DNA of 64,000 nucleotides from Chaetorhynchus papuensis (lineage: Eukaryota; Chordata; Aves; Passeriformes; Rhipiduridae). A program made the position numbers and the translations under genes. Below, one piece after another: positions 37,725-52,144 of the stretch. The notes under the pieces were generated by a model. That model did not search any database, had not been told where the DNA came from, and was given only the letters and a program-made list of their open reading frames with translations. Location: the NCBI GenBank assembly GCA_013396525.1, contig VWYX01001316.1, positions 131,271 to 195,270 of the forward strand. Direction: 5' to 3'. How positions within the stretch are numbered: position 1 is the first letter of the stretch; each line of letters starts with the position of its first letter.

Positions 37725-37759
37725 ACAAAGTTGTTTATCACACAAAGTTGTTTATCACA
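37725..37759 (+). repeat. Tandem duplication of a 17-bp unit
   Basis: The unit acaaagttgtttatcac occurs twice head to tail (start about 37725 and 37742) without mismatch. It is a simple local duplication, probably recent given the perfect match. Confidence 0.8.
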
Positions 37760-40700
37760 CATCCTTCTTTGATTCTCTTACAAGTTGATTTTTGTTAGTA
37801 TGTTGTCTTAGTCCACTAGTTCAAGTGAAAAGCCGCAGGGTAGAGATAATATCTGATTACTTTTTAGGCTGAAAATAATTTCTGTTACCATTGGAAAAAA
37901 AGACATAAGAACTATCACACCAACTTTAAAAGAACTTACAGTATTACAAAGGATATTGGAATGCTATGAACCAGCTTTTAATGTGTGCTTCTTCACTAAG
38001 GCAGAAAATTGCACTGGGGAAAAAAATACCCAACCTGTTTCTGCTCCATTGCAACAGTTTCACAGATGATGCTTTGGTTTGAATTTTCTTTGGGGAAAGT
38101 TTAATATTACTAACACTTTGGCTGTTCTGATGAGTTCTGATATAAAAATGTTAATTAAAAATCAGTTTGGTTGCATATGTATCTGTGTTCAAAAGAAGCC
38201 TGATATTTTTATAAATTATTATTCTGAGACATTTCTGCTTCTTACCAGCATCACTGATTTCGTTGCAGGAGCACAACTGTAATTTTTAGAGTATAAGAAT
38301 AGGGGAAAATTGCTTTTTATTTTTTTTCCTTCCTCTTTACAATCACCATCATAACCGTTTCCTGGTTTGCCAATCCTATTCGTGTTACAGTCTCTGTCGC
38401 AGAAATAAGAATGGAACTTTAATGCCAATGCAGGCTGTGAGATGATAAGTGGCTGCATGACAGAATTACTGGAATGTGATGGTCTGCAATCCACTTATGG
38501 GTTTTCCTACCTAGAAGAGAAAAGACGAATGGCAGTTAAAAGAGAAACACTGAATAAGGCAGAACGATATATTTGACTTTTGGTAGTGAGGGAGAGCTAT
38601 GAAAGTAATTTTTTGGTATGGGAAGATTTCCTTGAACTCCTCTTCTGCCTGTCCCCTGTCAATTTTATTCTCAAAGCTGATGCATTTGCCAGCAAGCCTC
38701 CTAAAGAATGGTGGCAATAACCATGTTACTGCAGTTCCAGAAACAACAGCTAAACCCGAAAAATAAATTAATGTCCTGTACAGTTGTCTTTTCAGTTATA
38801 GTAATTAAGGGAATTGGCCCATGAAATTACTTAAATTAGTGCATTCATGTCATTCCCCAATCTCTTCTCAGTAACATTTGAATCACTTTATCATATATTA
38901 TAACTCTTGCTGTATATTGGCAGATATCTTCAAGTAGCTATCACTGCTGATTGAATACTTATGGTCAGTTATGGCTCATTTAAATGTAATCACAGATTAT
39001 ACAGAATTATAATGCAGGTATGTATTTGACCATTTTGTGGAATTCTGTTGTTACTTGGTGGATAACTTTCATTGATTTTTAATAAAGCATCATTTTCTTC
39101 CATGTGCCATAGGCAAATGCTACATCTAATTTAATGTGTTGAAACAGTTGAAATAGTTCTGTAGGTGTTCCTTGCCTTGTACTTGTTTGTTCTACATTTT
39201 ATTTAATTCTTCCAGTTTACAACCTGACATTGTCTCAGAGAGTTTCTTCTAATATTGCCTTTTTTTGGACATTCTGAATGATTTTCTACTGTCAGCAGTT
39301 GTTCTTCCTCAGATTTCCTGTCTTCCCAATCTATTTCTGGCCTTTATGAGAGATACTTTATTAACTGTCCGTTTTGAAACACATCAAAAGAATGACATTC
39401 TGTAATCTTAATCTTTAAGAGCAATTTTCGCTTTGCCTGCCCTGGCCCAGTTCTCCATACTCTGGATGCTTAAAAGAATTACAGCCAAAGCAATACTGTT
39501 ATTATTTAAATGGCATTACAATTTTCGGTCATGTAATTGTCACAAGGACAGTGATCTCAACAAATATGCCATTCTTCAGCAGTGGAAAAGGAGAAAAACC
39601 CATGCACTCAGAGGAATTCTGTGCGATGAGTTTTCTATTGATGAAACCTCTGTGATTCCCTCATTCCAGTCTCAGGTGAAGATTAAAAAAAAAATGACAC
39701 TTTTACTGTATATCTCAGTACTTCAGTAAAGGTGATTTGACAGCATCTCTTTGAAAGACCAGATGGTGGGAGAATATTCTGCAGTATGTTCTTTTCTTTC
39801 CCTCCAGTAGATTGTTTCATTCCAGGGGATAATTGATACAGAGGGGAAATTCATAGCATAAACTGCTTTCTATAAAAATCAAAATCATTTGAGAGGGAAA
39901 CAAAGCTTTATTATTTTAGGAGGGGGTTGGATGCTGTTTAAAATGTGTCTCTTATCAGCCATTTTACAGAACACTTGGGCAAATGAGTAAAAGCTACTGA
40001 TATTTATGATTGTTAAGTTCAAACTCTTGCTGTCAGCAGGTGACATTCTATAAATACGTGTCTACATATATGGAACACAGAGTTTATTGTCTGTCTAGGT
40101 AATGCTTTAAGAATTATGAATAATGCAATGGGGGATATATTGGAGCAAAGATCTCTCTATCTGGACACCCGAAGATCTTGATACTGCTTTAGACAACCAG
40201 GGTTACATAATTTACGCTCTAAAATAAGTTCATATAGCATTCCAAATAAAGTGTTTTAATGCTACCACATACCTCTGTGTTTAGGCAGTCAAATCTTGCA
40301 ACTTCAGCATTCAAAATACTGTTCAAGTTTTTGTTTAAAACTATAGTAGTATTCTTGTTTCTGTGTGTTTTTATAATACTGAGGGTAGACCTTTCTTCAA
40401 AAGAAACAAATTTCTTTTATGCAAAAAGCCACAAAATATAAAACTTCAGCAAGTTTCATTAGCTGGTTAAAACATGAAAAAACGATCAACTTATTCTCCT
40501 TTAAAATGAAAATGTTTGGACATCAAATGCAATGATGGGTTTAACAAGAAACTATACAATATCTAATGCTCTAAATTAAATGGTTTTGATGAAACAAAAT
40601 CACTAGTTGCCTAGGCCATTTTGGGAGTGGAAAACAGAATGATATTTTCTGGATCGCTTAAATGAACACGAGTAAAGAACATTTTGTGTTTGAACAAGGG

Positions 40701-43700
40701 GAAAAAATATTCAGTGATGCAGCAAATCAGGTAAACACTTAATTTTCTTGAATGTTGATGGATGGTTTCCCATGGTACCAAAAGGATGTGTCTGGGTGTG
40801 TATTTCGTTCTTACCATTGTTGTTGATGATTTTATCAGCCATAAGGTAGCATATTGGTTCAAACAGGTGACATTTTAAGGCTAATAAAAAGTAAATTGCA
40901 GCATGAATACATGAAACTTCATTTCAGAAAAGAAGCAAATCACTGATTATAATAGAATAGCTGTTTTCATCATCTTCTATATTTCTGAGTTCAGAGCAGT
41001 GTTTCATACCAGGAGAAAATAAAGTCTTTCAACCTTTAACCAGCTCTTTAAGGTATGGGGCTTTGGGTGTTTTTTTGCCATCCATCTTGAGAGATATTTT
41101 TGGTTTTGCCCTTGTCCAGATTGAATTGCTGGTGAGTTTTCTACCTTGTTATACAAAGTGTTTTTTAAAATGTTGAAAATGGGATGGCTTTTTAAAGCAT
41201 ACACCCTGCTGCTTTCTGGGGAGGCAGGGAGAGTTTTGTCCTAAATGCTTCTGAAATTCAGTCGGAGCCACTGCTTTTTGCAAGCATGGACAGGTGCTGT
41301 GGGACTGTTCATGCTGAACAGCTACACGTTGCTGCCTATCAGAACTGCACTATCATTTCTTTAATGCTAAAATCATGTTTTTTCAGTCCATTTCTGCACA
41401 GTTCTAGACTTTAGGCTGCAGTTGGATCCCAGTATAATCAAATGTCATGACGTATGATGTGGTCAAGACATGCAAATGTTGACTTTTTAATTGGGATGAC
41501 GTTATAGATGTTAAAATGTTTATACGTGTTTGACCGTTCATTTATCCTCTTGTATAATTCTTGTTTAGGCATAGCTGTGCACATTTAATTATTTCTTTTT
41601 TTTTTTGATGAATCAGTCCCTCCAAAGTGGTAATTAATTTAGATGGCATTCTGTGAACTATGAACTTCTTGCTGTATATCATTTTTTTTGCTGCTGCACT
41701 GCACAGGAAAGTGGAGTTTTGGCAATGCCACATGAACAGAAGTCATTAATCATCTCTATGTGAAGCCTGTGTATATGGAACCAAATCTAGCACTAGCTTT
41801 TACTGCATCTGATAGCACAGACTAAATGTTAGAAACAAAAGTGTCAACTCAACTGAAATCTAAAGTATTTTGTCTAAAAAAAACCTGGTCTTATTTCCTA
41901 AAAGAATGACACTTGAAAATGTGAGGCTCTGCTGACTGAACACAGTTGTATCTAAAGTCTGAACTGTTACCGCGTTTCCAAGAGGTTTATTAGCAACCCT
42001 GATTTGGGCTAAGCTGTTGTCTCAGGTCCCACACATACCAGAATATATTTCTGTGTGAAAGAATGAAACTGTGAGTATCCCAGCAACAGAAGTAAACCAA
42101 AAACTTTTCATTCAATTAGCATCTTACCAAAGAAGAATCCAGCTGGAAGACACAGATCTATGGGAATTTGATAGCTATAACTGGACTTTTATAGAACAAG
42201 TTCATCTTCTTGTCCACGAAAAGGATGATTTAAATCAATATTGGTTTTTTTCCTCTCAGTTATGTGTTCACCCTGATGCACCTTTGAATAGCCTGCAAGA
42301 ATAGAAACTTCACGATTCCCTCCTGTTCTCTATTTCTCAAATGACAAAGACTTCTTAACTCTCAGGCATCATTACTCCTATTGGTTGTAGAGGTACTCTG
42401 ATAAGCATTTTGGTAATTTTGTCTTCTTGTCAGTCACTTTCCAGGAAAAGAAGATGAATTTTTTTTCCCCACTATGAACTTCTAATGTGCCAAGCCGTCT
42501 GATCCTTTCTGACTTGTGAACAAAAGCCAGCCAAACATGACAGATAAAAGGGGTATGGAAGAAATTTTGCCTCTATAATAACTACCTCTGTGGAAATAAA
42601 GAAGCTATTTTCTAGTAGCAAGTGGAAGTAAGACTCCGTGAGCTGCAAATGAGTGAAATGGAAGCAGATGACACCGGTCTTCTCTTTATAAGCCTTTCTT
42701 CTGAGTCTTAGGAGGAAATGAATTGGAAATGCAAAGAGACAGAGAATGCTGTTTCCTGTGTGATTTCATGTATCCTGTGATGTACCAGTAGGAACACTCA
42801 CCCTCAGATTTTTGTAGTCTACTAGAAAATGTGCATTTTGTACAAAAGGTTTTTCTGTTTTCTAATAACGTTGTTTTCCTGATATTTTTTAGTGTTCATT
42901 GGTTATATTACAGTACCATTGAAAACTCTCAGCTGAACTTTGAATTATGTTTCTTGCAGTATCTATGTGTATATATACCCATGGGTATATTAATAAAGGT
43001 TAAGCTGCCTGTTTCTCTGCAGAAATAAGCAGGCAAGGAGTGCTTTTTATTGTGAGCGTTTGACTCACAGCAGAACTTGCAATCTCGTCTTCCTACCCAA
43101 ACCATCAACAGATATACGGGTGTACAGGAAATAGTTATCATTTCCTACACTTCAGTGAACTGAAGACACCAAATACTTTGCCATAAAAGTAATGAGGAAA
43201 AGACTCAACCATTTATATATATATTTTTTTAGCACTGCAATGAAGTACTTTTGGCATAAGACTACTCTTCTTGCCTTTGTGGAATCTATGTATAGATACA
43301 GAGAAATGAATTATCGCTTTGCATTTACTGTTTCCATACACATGCAAATCTTGTTGCAAATTAGGTGAGAAATAAATAAAGATACTGTTCTGCAATCAGC
43401 TTATAGTCTCTTTTATTCTGTGCTGATGATACTTTGAATTTATTTTCCAGCTGTTTCATACTTTCTCTCCTTACAGTCAAGGAGAGGGAACTCCCCCTGA
43501 CAGATTTACTAGTTATTTTTGGTGTTGTCTTGACTGGTTATACTCTCAGTAGGGGATATTGCTCCTTCATGAATTATGAAACTCTAATACAGTTTGTAGT
43601 ATTGTGAGATTTTATGAAATCTGACAGATGGCTGTTCTGTTCTTCTGAGCCTTGGTTATCTTTCTAAAAACTCCTAGGTGTCTGAATATATCTAGACTTT

Positions 43701-44954
43701 CAGCAGATAAAACCACAGAGCCTTATCTCTGGGATAATCTTTACAAACATTGCATGGGCTCTCGTGACCCATAAACTTGCGTACTGTAAAATAACTCTTT
43801 ACTGTGTGTTCTCAGTGCAGGTTTCCCTGCAGTTACACTTTGAAAGTGAGGTTTCATTTCATATGTATGCGAGTGTCCGCCGGCACAGACGAATGTGAGG
43901 GAACAGCAAAGCCACAGAAAGAACTAAATTACATTTTTCATGTACTTTCAGTTGATTTCCTTCCAATTTGCCCATTAGTTCATTTCGAGAAGTACCTCTG
44001 AGACTCTTTTTTAAAACTATTCATTAATGTGCATGTTTTTTATGGGTGTGAGGCATACCATAACCACATTTATGTTCAGATGGAGGACTGAGGCCAAGAA
44101 AAGTATGGTAGCAAAGAGGGTTTTGTCTTGATTTTCCTGAGAGGTATTTTCAGGCACTGAGAAGGTACCTTACATTTTGGGCAGTAAAACCAGAAATAAA
44201 CAGTGTGAGCCTTTCCAAGATCAATAGCAGTTTTAATATTAAAACATTCAGCATGGGAGCCCAAGGCCAAATCAACAACAAAACCTAGGCCATTCTGGAG
44301 GAGCTTGCACAGCAATTGCCTTGAAAAGCCTTTTATAAACAGCTTAATTACATTGCTCTCTGCTGGTAATAGAAAATACTGCAGTCTGATGTTTAAAACC
44401 TGGAGAAAAAAATATCCATCTGGCATAAAAACTGGTAGAAGAATTCAACAGAGTATTTCTGGACTTGGAATCAAAATAGGGTGCTTGGGATTTCTTTTTC
44501 CGTGCAAATGGGATGTTCCTTTCCTTGGAGAAAGATGAAACATCCCACAGCTATATAGGCTGATGAGGGAACTGTTATATGGAATTAGGAGGAAAACGTC
44601 TGCTGGGGTCTGGTGCTATAGATTTTTTTCCTTGGTTGTTTTAGTTTTACATTCAAAATGAATACACACAATGAGGTTAAAAAAACAAAACAACCTTTTC
44701 CCCCATTAAAATGTGTTGGGAGTTTATTCATTATTGTCTGGGGTTTCACTCAGATAATTTTTCTGATCGAATGACAATGCATACTTTGTGCTCCTGAAGT
44801 CAATAGCAGCAATGAATCTTGTTTATATGTGTTCATATCTTAAAATGAGGCAGGAATTAAATTTTTTGGCTGATTTGCGGACAGTAAAATCTTCAAAATT
44901 CCCCCACTCATATTTAGGTACTAAATATTTAGATACCAAATTTCAGATACCTGT

Positions 44955-45271
44955 ACCTGAAGTACCTGACAGGAGTTTGCAGCAGAGATGGGGAGAGACA
45001 AGATATTGACAGGAAAAGGGTTTCAAATTGAAAAAGAGGAGATTTAGCTTGGACATGAGAAAGAAACTTTTTTACTGTGAGGGTGATGAAGATCTGGACC
45101 AGGTTGCCCAGAGAAGTGGTGGATGCCCCATCCATGGAAGTGTTCAAGGCCGGGTTGGAGGGAGTTCTGAGTAACATGGTCTAGTGAAAGATGTCCCTGT
45201 CCATGGCAGTGGGGCGGGAACTGGATGATCTCTGAGGTCCCTTCCAACCCAAACCATTCTGTGATTCCATA
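44955..45271 (+). mobile_element. CR1 LINE 3' end, second subfamily
   Basis: The sequence holds the CR1 landmarks in order: gtttcaaattgaaaaagagg, gatttagcttggacatgag, ttttttactgtgagggtgatg, ggttgcccagagaagtggtg, gatgccccatccatggaagtg, ttcaaggccgggttggaggg, tggtctagtgaaagatgtcc and catggcagtggggcgggaac. It ends with gatgatctctgaggtccctt and ccaacccaaaccattctgtg. The 'gcaacctggtctagtgg' type block separates it from the 17335 and 58764 copies. It is 5'-truncated, and antisense frames of 67-82 codons inside it are by-products. Confidence 0.92.
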
Positions 45272-47704
45272 ACTGGGTGCCTAAATTCTGCTGCCGCCAC
45301 TTTGGTTAGGTGGCTCTGAAGGCTCACACATAAACTGATGGGGAATCCAAGGCCCAAGAAAATTGTGTGGAAAGAGGCTTGACTGAATGTGAGTGTAACA
45401 CTCTTTACCCATGGCACTTCCTTTTTCTTTCTACCATGAATATTTTATACATTCCTAGAAAGAACCCAGGCTCAGAGGAAGGCAAAATAATCTCTATCAG
45501 TTTTTTGATGACATAATTGCCTACCTACTGTCTTTTGTCTGTTCCTTAATTCTCTGACTTCAAAGGAACTACACAAGCAGCATAATGAAATTAGTCTGGG
45601 TAGTGAATGGGGCCGCTGTGCATTGTAATGCTGACAGCCATTTTCTCAAAGTAGCTCTATGAGTAGATATGATCCATACATTTTGAGTGAAATTGATGAC
45701 CCTGCTAGTGCTTATGGGATTTTAATACTCTTCTACAGTTTCCCTCAGAGTTGGAATAAACATCAGGAAAAATTAGGAGAAAGGTATCCAGTCACTAAAG
45801 AGATTGTACCTTAAAAAAAAGAAACGAAACAAAAAACTTACTAGGTAATTTATTTCTCTTTTTAGAACCTTTGGTAATAAACCCACTGAAGTTACAGCCA
45901 AGCTAAAGCTTTGACAGTTTTCTTGTGCATCAGTTTTAGGGGAAGAAACAGTTTAATGAGCTTAGCATAAAAAATGTCAGTGCAACAGGCTGTATGCAGG
46001 CATGGGAAATTTGATTGAACCAGGAAAAACAGCAGAGATTTGAGAAAAGATGGACAGGAAGAGTATACAAGATGGGCACTCAGAGTATAACAAATGAACC
46101 TCATAACATGTTCCATACGAAAGAAGACTCAGGAATACAATAAACTAAAAATGCATAGTGAAAGTGGTGAGCAAACTAACAGTTTCCATGACCTGAGTTT
46201 GGTTACTCCTGGTGCCACAGCTTTGGTAAAATAGGTTTTATTTTTAACCTGAAACATCAGTCAGGAAATAGCAGTCTTGAGATACTGACTTTATAGACCT
46301 TTTTCTGACGTGGACAGATTGACTTAACGTGTTGCTTACTGGAAGTTTTGCGTGCAATTTTGAAAGAGCTTGTGTAATTGAATTCACTGATTTTTACATG
46401 TTAGGATAATTTCTGAGAAACATCTTTCCTTCCATAAAAAGAATTGCAGAATGTGTGAATTATTCATGGGAGGCAACTGAAGATCAGGTTCATTTTGTAT
46501 TAAAAAATTAAAGATTAGGCCAGGACTCCTTGATACTGTAAGATGCACTGGCATTAGTTTTATTCCAGCCGTTCATTCATTCATGGTTTTCACGTTGTCC
46601 TTCAACAAGATCACTCACACTTTAAAAATCATAAAGCAATAACCGAAGTGCCAGTTTTTACAATGATAGTGCAAGTTAATTCTATGATTTACTATATTTT
46701 CTACAAATAAGTCACCTGAACATTTCTAAATGAACAAATGTTTTTAACTGTTCTTTCTTCCTAAAAGTATTTTGTTGTCCTAAGTTTCCATTCATACTTT
46801 GTTTTCTAAACTCCATGTACCTATTGAAAGCCAGAAAGGGGTCGACTAAATGTGAAGCATTAAACTCTGCTTTCTATGGCTTGGAATGAATGAGGTAGGA
46901 GGTTTGAAGGACTCACCTGTATTTTTAAGGAAACTCTACCAATACTCTTTTTATCTTAACATTTTGTAAAACATAATTTGTTTGCTGTGCTGTCACTGAC
47001 AGTAATAGTTATTAATATGCAATCCCTACTTATATTGAAAACATATCTTGAAAGCTCTTTAAATACATGTGCCACTATAACAATGTAAAAATACACATTA
47101 CCAAAAAAATTGCATAGAAACACAAAGGATTCCTACAAAATTGTGATTTTAGACAACACACAACTATTTAGATACCCTTTGTGATATAGTTTGAGCTTTT
47201 CCTAGACACCTTGTCTTCCAAAATCGGGGCAGTGGAGAAACAAAAGGATGTATTCTGTCTCTGCTTCTTGCCTTAGCAATGAGAAGCTGCTGGAAATAAA
47301 CTGCTGTGGAAAATAACACCGACCTCAAGTGACTAACAGATGATGTTACTTCAATTTTGTGTTTTATAAAAAGTGTTTCATTTTACTTTGAGTGGGCAAG
47401 GAGATAAAAGGAAGGAATTACCAAGTGAACAAAGTGTGTATTTCATGTGATATATGGTGAAATCCTATTCTTCATTTGGTTCTTGAAGATGTCATGGGTG
47501 GCGCAGAATCCCGAAGATTCTCATTTCTCTTCTCAAGTAAGCTTTCTGTTGGAGACTGATAAAATGATACAACAATATTCAATATATTTCATAAAACACT
47601 AAACTTCATTTTTGTAATTCATCCTTCTGTTGAAAAATTAAGTTTAGTCTTGCTCATCAGTGTGTTTCAATTCAGTATTTTTACAGTGATATATAAAAGA
47701 TTTA

Positions 47705-47783
47705 TATGGATATGGACATTCATATTTTTATGGCTATGGACATTCATATGGATTATGGACATTCATTTTTTTAACCCCCCCCC
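47705..47783 (+). repeat. Degenerate tandem repeat with C run
   Basis: Three copies of a unit containing tatggacattcat occur at about 47711, 47737 and 47755, with variable spacers. They are followed by a T run and then a run of C up to about 47783. It is a local minisatellite-like expansion. Confidence 0.75.
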
Positions 47784-50700
47784 ACACACTTAGAATTATA
47801 ATATCTGGAGTAAACCACTGCATAATATATCTCTGCAAAGCTGGAGAAATCTCCAAAGATTTCCAGCATCAAAGGTTACTTTTTCTTCTGATAGCCTACT
47901 GACCTTTACATTAATTTTCTATTTTATTAATTTTCATAATTTATTTGCATAGTTAAATATTGAGAGCGATGTTAATAAAAAATAACTGGGCTTTGTAAAA
48001 TAGGACTTTGTGAGGACTGATAAAGCCAGCTTTGCAGATGTCTGCTACTTGCATTCTCAGAAAATAAAAGCAGCACATTTTTATTTGTTGTATGCTATAC
48101 ATCCAACGGTATCTTAAAGAAGCATATCTAATGAACAAACAGTAAATTATTGGATAATAATCAAGAATAAGAGCAATGTAATCAATCTTTACTCCGTCTT
48201 CTGGGACACTGAGTTTGGATAGCAGAAGAAAAAGTGGTAGACTCCATAATTATTTCAGAGAATAGACCACAAAAGTGCAAATTAGTGTATGTTTTGGATA
48301 TGCTACTGGGTGGCTGAGATGAAAGGGTACATTTATCCACATTATTTTTCTTATGATGTGATTCTTTTTTCACCAGTTTTAGGTGGCTGTTTTAGTAGTG
48401 GTGCACTAATTTTGCAACAATTTGAGTGATCTAACAATGATTATGTAGGCAAGCTGAGAGGCAAATATAGTGGCTTTTTTTCATATGAGACTAACCTCCT
48501 TGACTATTTATGAATTTGTTCTGTGGTCCATAGTTTGCTCATGATGCCAGGAATCATACTCTTCTATATTAATATGATTTAAGATTCACGGAAGTTAGTA
48601 AACTTTACATACAGTTGAAATCTGGTTTAAAACGTATTTCTAGAACATTGTTATTATTCATTTACTTGTAGGGACGAATTTCACATTGTTATTGCTTATA
48701 ATGCACATGATTATTTTTTGAAAAACTGGAATTTAATTAGAGATATTTCAGTCACACTTTTCCCCCCAAATTGGGGTAATTCCTGGATTTCACCAATGTA
48801 AATGAGAGGGAGATAAGATTCAACAGTTTTCTCTGTCACAAAAATGTTTTGACTGTAGATTACATGTGTCTTCAGATTTATATTGAAAGACAACTGAATA
48901 GTCTAGACAAGCTGGTTGGATGATTTCACAAGAGAGCTGTGGCTGAAAAGCACTTTTCCTTATTATTTGCTAAATTTTTCTTCTTTATTGTCAAATAGTA
49001 AAAATGTACATCTTGAAATAGCTTTCACTGGAAAGTTTTTTTAATCCAAGATATAATTTCTCATCTAAATGAAAAAGAGGAGGCACCCAAAATCCACCTA
49101 CATCAGGCAGGCACGGCACTTGCATCTGAGTTAAGGAGCATAGCCGCTAGATCCTTGGCTGATCTGAGTAACACACTAATGACATTTTTGAGCAGTCATG
49201 ACTTTTCCAGAAGCAGAACAGAAACATTAGCTCTTCCTTGTCCAGCTGTGAATGTCGATGAAACCCTCTGCCACACCATTCTTTAAAACAAATTCTGGAA
49301 ACAGGAAGGAAAAAAGGAAACCGGAAGCACTGGCAGAACTGTTTCCCCGAATTCACCTCTAAATTGGGTTTCCAGTGATAACAGTTATATTCCAATAAAA
49401 AAATGCTTACTAGACCCTCTTCCTCCCCGTCTCCCATCCCCTTCCCCAAAAACAGGACTCCCCTGCAAAAACATCCCCCTCCCCTGAATGCAAGAGAAGG
49501 AGCTGCAACCAAGACCAGTTTGGTTTATTTGAGAAATCAAAAAGGCCTCATGCTAATGAGAACTTTTCTCTGAAAATGAGCTCATTACTGTTCATTTTCC
49601 TCTGCTTTTAATCTGTTCTTCAAGTGTGTGTCATCTTGAAAAGTTTCAAAAGGCATTTCATGAATCTACAACAAAAGCAAAGTCTTGCACTAATGAAAAA
49701 CACAGTCAGGCTTCAGTCATGAAGGTGGGAATTTAATTATTGAAGAGTGGAAAGCAGGGATGGGCCACAGATCAGAGAAATGAACTGGGAAAAAAATGTG
49801 AAATTCTATAAAGGGAGAGAAAAATGAAAACTGAGAAACTGCAGCTATTAAATTTGTGAAATGAAGTACATGACAACTACAAATACATTATAAATTGTGA
49901 ATATGTATAATTTTCTGACATAGTGTACTCTGTCTGTGCTGAGATTATTTTAATGTTGTAATTTACAGATAAAAGATTTGATTCAGGATAATGGAAGGAT
50001 AATTTCTAAATAAATCAGAGCTTTAACTATTTCAGATTTTTCTTGATTTGACTCCATCTCTGTTGTTCACCAAGTTTAGGATTGATTATTCTTGGTTTTA
50101 AATGCTTGCATTTAATACTTACTTTTTATTAACCTGTACAGGATTTGATGGAATGACCCAATCTGTGACTTAGATTGCTCATCAAATAACTTAGTAAATT
50201 ATGTGCAGAGCTGAACAGTAAATTCTAAATGATCCTGTATGTACTGGAATACAACCGTTACTATCTATTTTGTTCTGTATATTGCACAGCTTTTACAAAG
50301 TTTCATCAAATTTGGTTTGTAATTTCTCTCCATCCAGTAATTTATCCTAAGCAGTTTAAGATACTGTAAATACTGAATTCTTTTCTTTCTTATGTGAAGA
50401 AAAGTTGGGTAGTTTTTTTTTGTCAAGCAGTGAAAGAATTCAGAAATAAATATTTTTTCTCGTATTCTCTTTTTTGCTGTGCAACGTTTTTTTGTATTAC
50501 TTCTGATGACTTGGCATGAGTCATTTTTATGACAGTAAAAGCACCGTGTATAACTGAAAAATGGTCTCTCAGTCTGTGCAGATAGCAAAAATGATGGCCT
50601 ACAAAGGTATCAAAGTCCTTTAAAAATGTTAAAATAGATGCCCTCCAATAAGCCTTTGTTTGCATGGTGCCTTCACATATAAGTAGTGTAATGGAAACAG

Positions 50701-52107
50701 ACTACTACAATATAATTGTATAAAGTGATGTAAGGACACTCAGTAAAACTGAGGTTCTGCTTCCTCAATTGTTTTCATTTCTAGAATTTTGAAATATGTA
50801 TACCTTATTTCTGCTCCTTTAAAAGATCATTTTAAAGTATTGCCTGCTTCCTCTGAGGTATTTTCACCAGAGAATCTGATGATGACAACCAGCCCTTGTA
50901 AAAGCCTAGAAAATATGTATTAAAAAAAACCCCTCACTTGCACTTTCATGTTCCAATTAGCTGCCATTGTTGTCTTTTAGCTCCTCTTATATTAGGTATT
51001 GTGCATACTTAGCAATCATCGATGCTGCAAGTTACTGATTACTGCAAGTGCCGGGAAGTGATGATCTTCCCCTTGGAGGAATGCACAGGCACATATATCC
51101 TACACCATCTCAGTATTTTGGTACATTCTGCACTTCCAAGGGGCTAAAATAAACTCTTAACTCATACTTACTCAAGGGCCATGAGACTTTTCAATGCCCT
51201 CTATTAAAGGTCATGATGCAATTCAAAACTATAGTCATAGAAGTAAGACATTGTGACTTATGACAGGGAAATACAAAGGTCATAAACTTCATTTAGAGGT
51301 TAAATTCCAGTAGAATCTTGGGGAGGTAATGAGTCATGTGATTTATATGATTAAATGTACATATATTTTAAATTCTGCTGCTTCAAATAGAAAACAGGTT
51401 TTGCATCCACTCTAGTAGAGGTGAGTGTACAGCAGAGTGTCCTTTGCCTGGAATAGTGATTCTCATTTGAGAGCTGTGACTGCAACCAGAAAAATAAATG
51501 TTCTTGAAAAGAAGAATTTTTCTACAGAGGATAAAATAAATTCTCAACTTTGGCTTCTGAAGATGTGTGAAGTTGTCACTTTTACACTGAAAACCCAAGA
51601 CAGCAATTCAGTTTCAAACTGACTTGAGGGAGGTTCTTGTTTGGACATTCAAGCTTTGTATCGAAATAGGGATAAATGTAGGTATAGTCAAATATAAAAC
51701 AGCCAAGAGGATTCATTAACCATTGTATTTTATAATCTTTAAAGAAAAGAGAAAAGGTTGGTATTATCATTAGCTTCACAGAGTAAAGCGAGAAATGGTA
51801 ATAAGGAAACCTTAGTACTGAGTAATTTTATAAAGAATTATGAGTATTCTTTCAACTGAAGGTTTAAAATAATCTTCATTTGTTGAGAGAAAAATGGTTG
51901 TGAACTGATTCTATTTAGAACAAAAATTACAATAAATATGTACACATGATTTTTTCAGGCTGAGTAATTAAAGGTCAAAATCTAGGTTATAATTTTCTAA
52001 CTGAGATAGGTTATCCTTACAGCTTTTTTTAAAATCAAGACTATGTGTTTTGAGATACCTCAATACACATTTATTCATTGAGCATACTTTTATTTCCAGA
52101 TGGTGGT

Positions 52108-52144
52108 TTGATTTATTTTAAATGTGATTTATTTTAAATGTGAT
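52108..52144 (+). repeat. Short tandem duplication
   Basis: The 16-18-base unit gatttattttaaatgt is present twice head to tail in AT-rich DNA. Confidence 0.75.

Larger units (their letters stand above)
28141..44954. other. Long unique non-coding interval
   Basis: This 16.8-kb interval has no supportable gene. It contains one weak CR1 scrap (29411-29455), paired hairpins near 31319-31377, a 17-base T run at 32549-32565 and a 17-bp tandem duplication at 37725-37759. There is a CpG-holding patch around 43860-43900 and a moderately complex block at 44150-44470 that could be conserved non-coding DNA. Everything else is AT-rich sequence with short broken frames. Confidence 0.6.

Noticed and set aside
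40850..40875. tRNA B-box-like ggttcaaac
   Set aside because: No A box, acceptor stem or anticodon arm can be built around it.
44076..44426. 116-codon minus-strand open frame
   Set aside because: It has no recognisable domain. The region looks more like non-coding sequence.
49147..49512. 121-codon minus-strand open frame
   Set aside because: Composition is Cys/Phe/Gly-rich with no domain, no splice context and no repeat of coding bias. A frame of this length can arise by chance in 64 kb.
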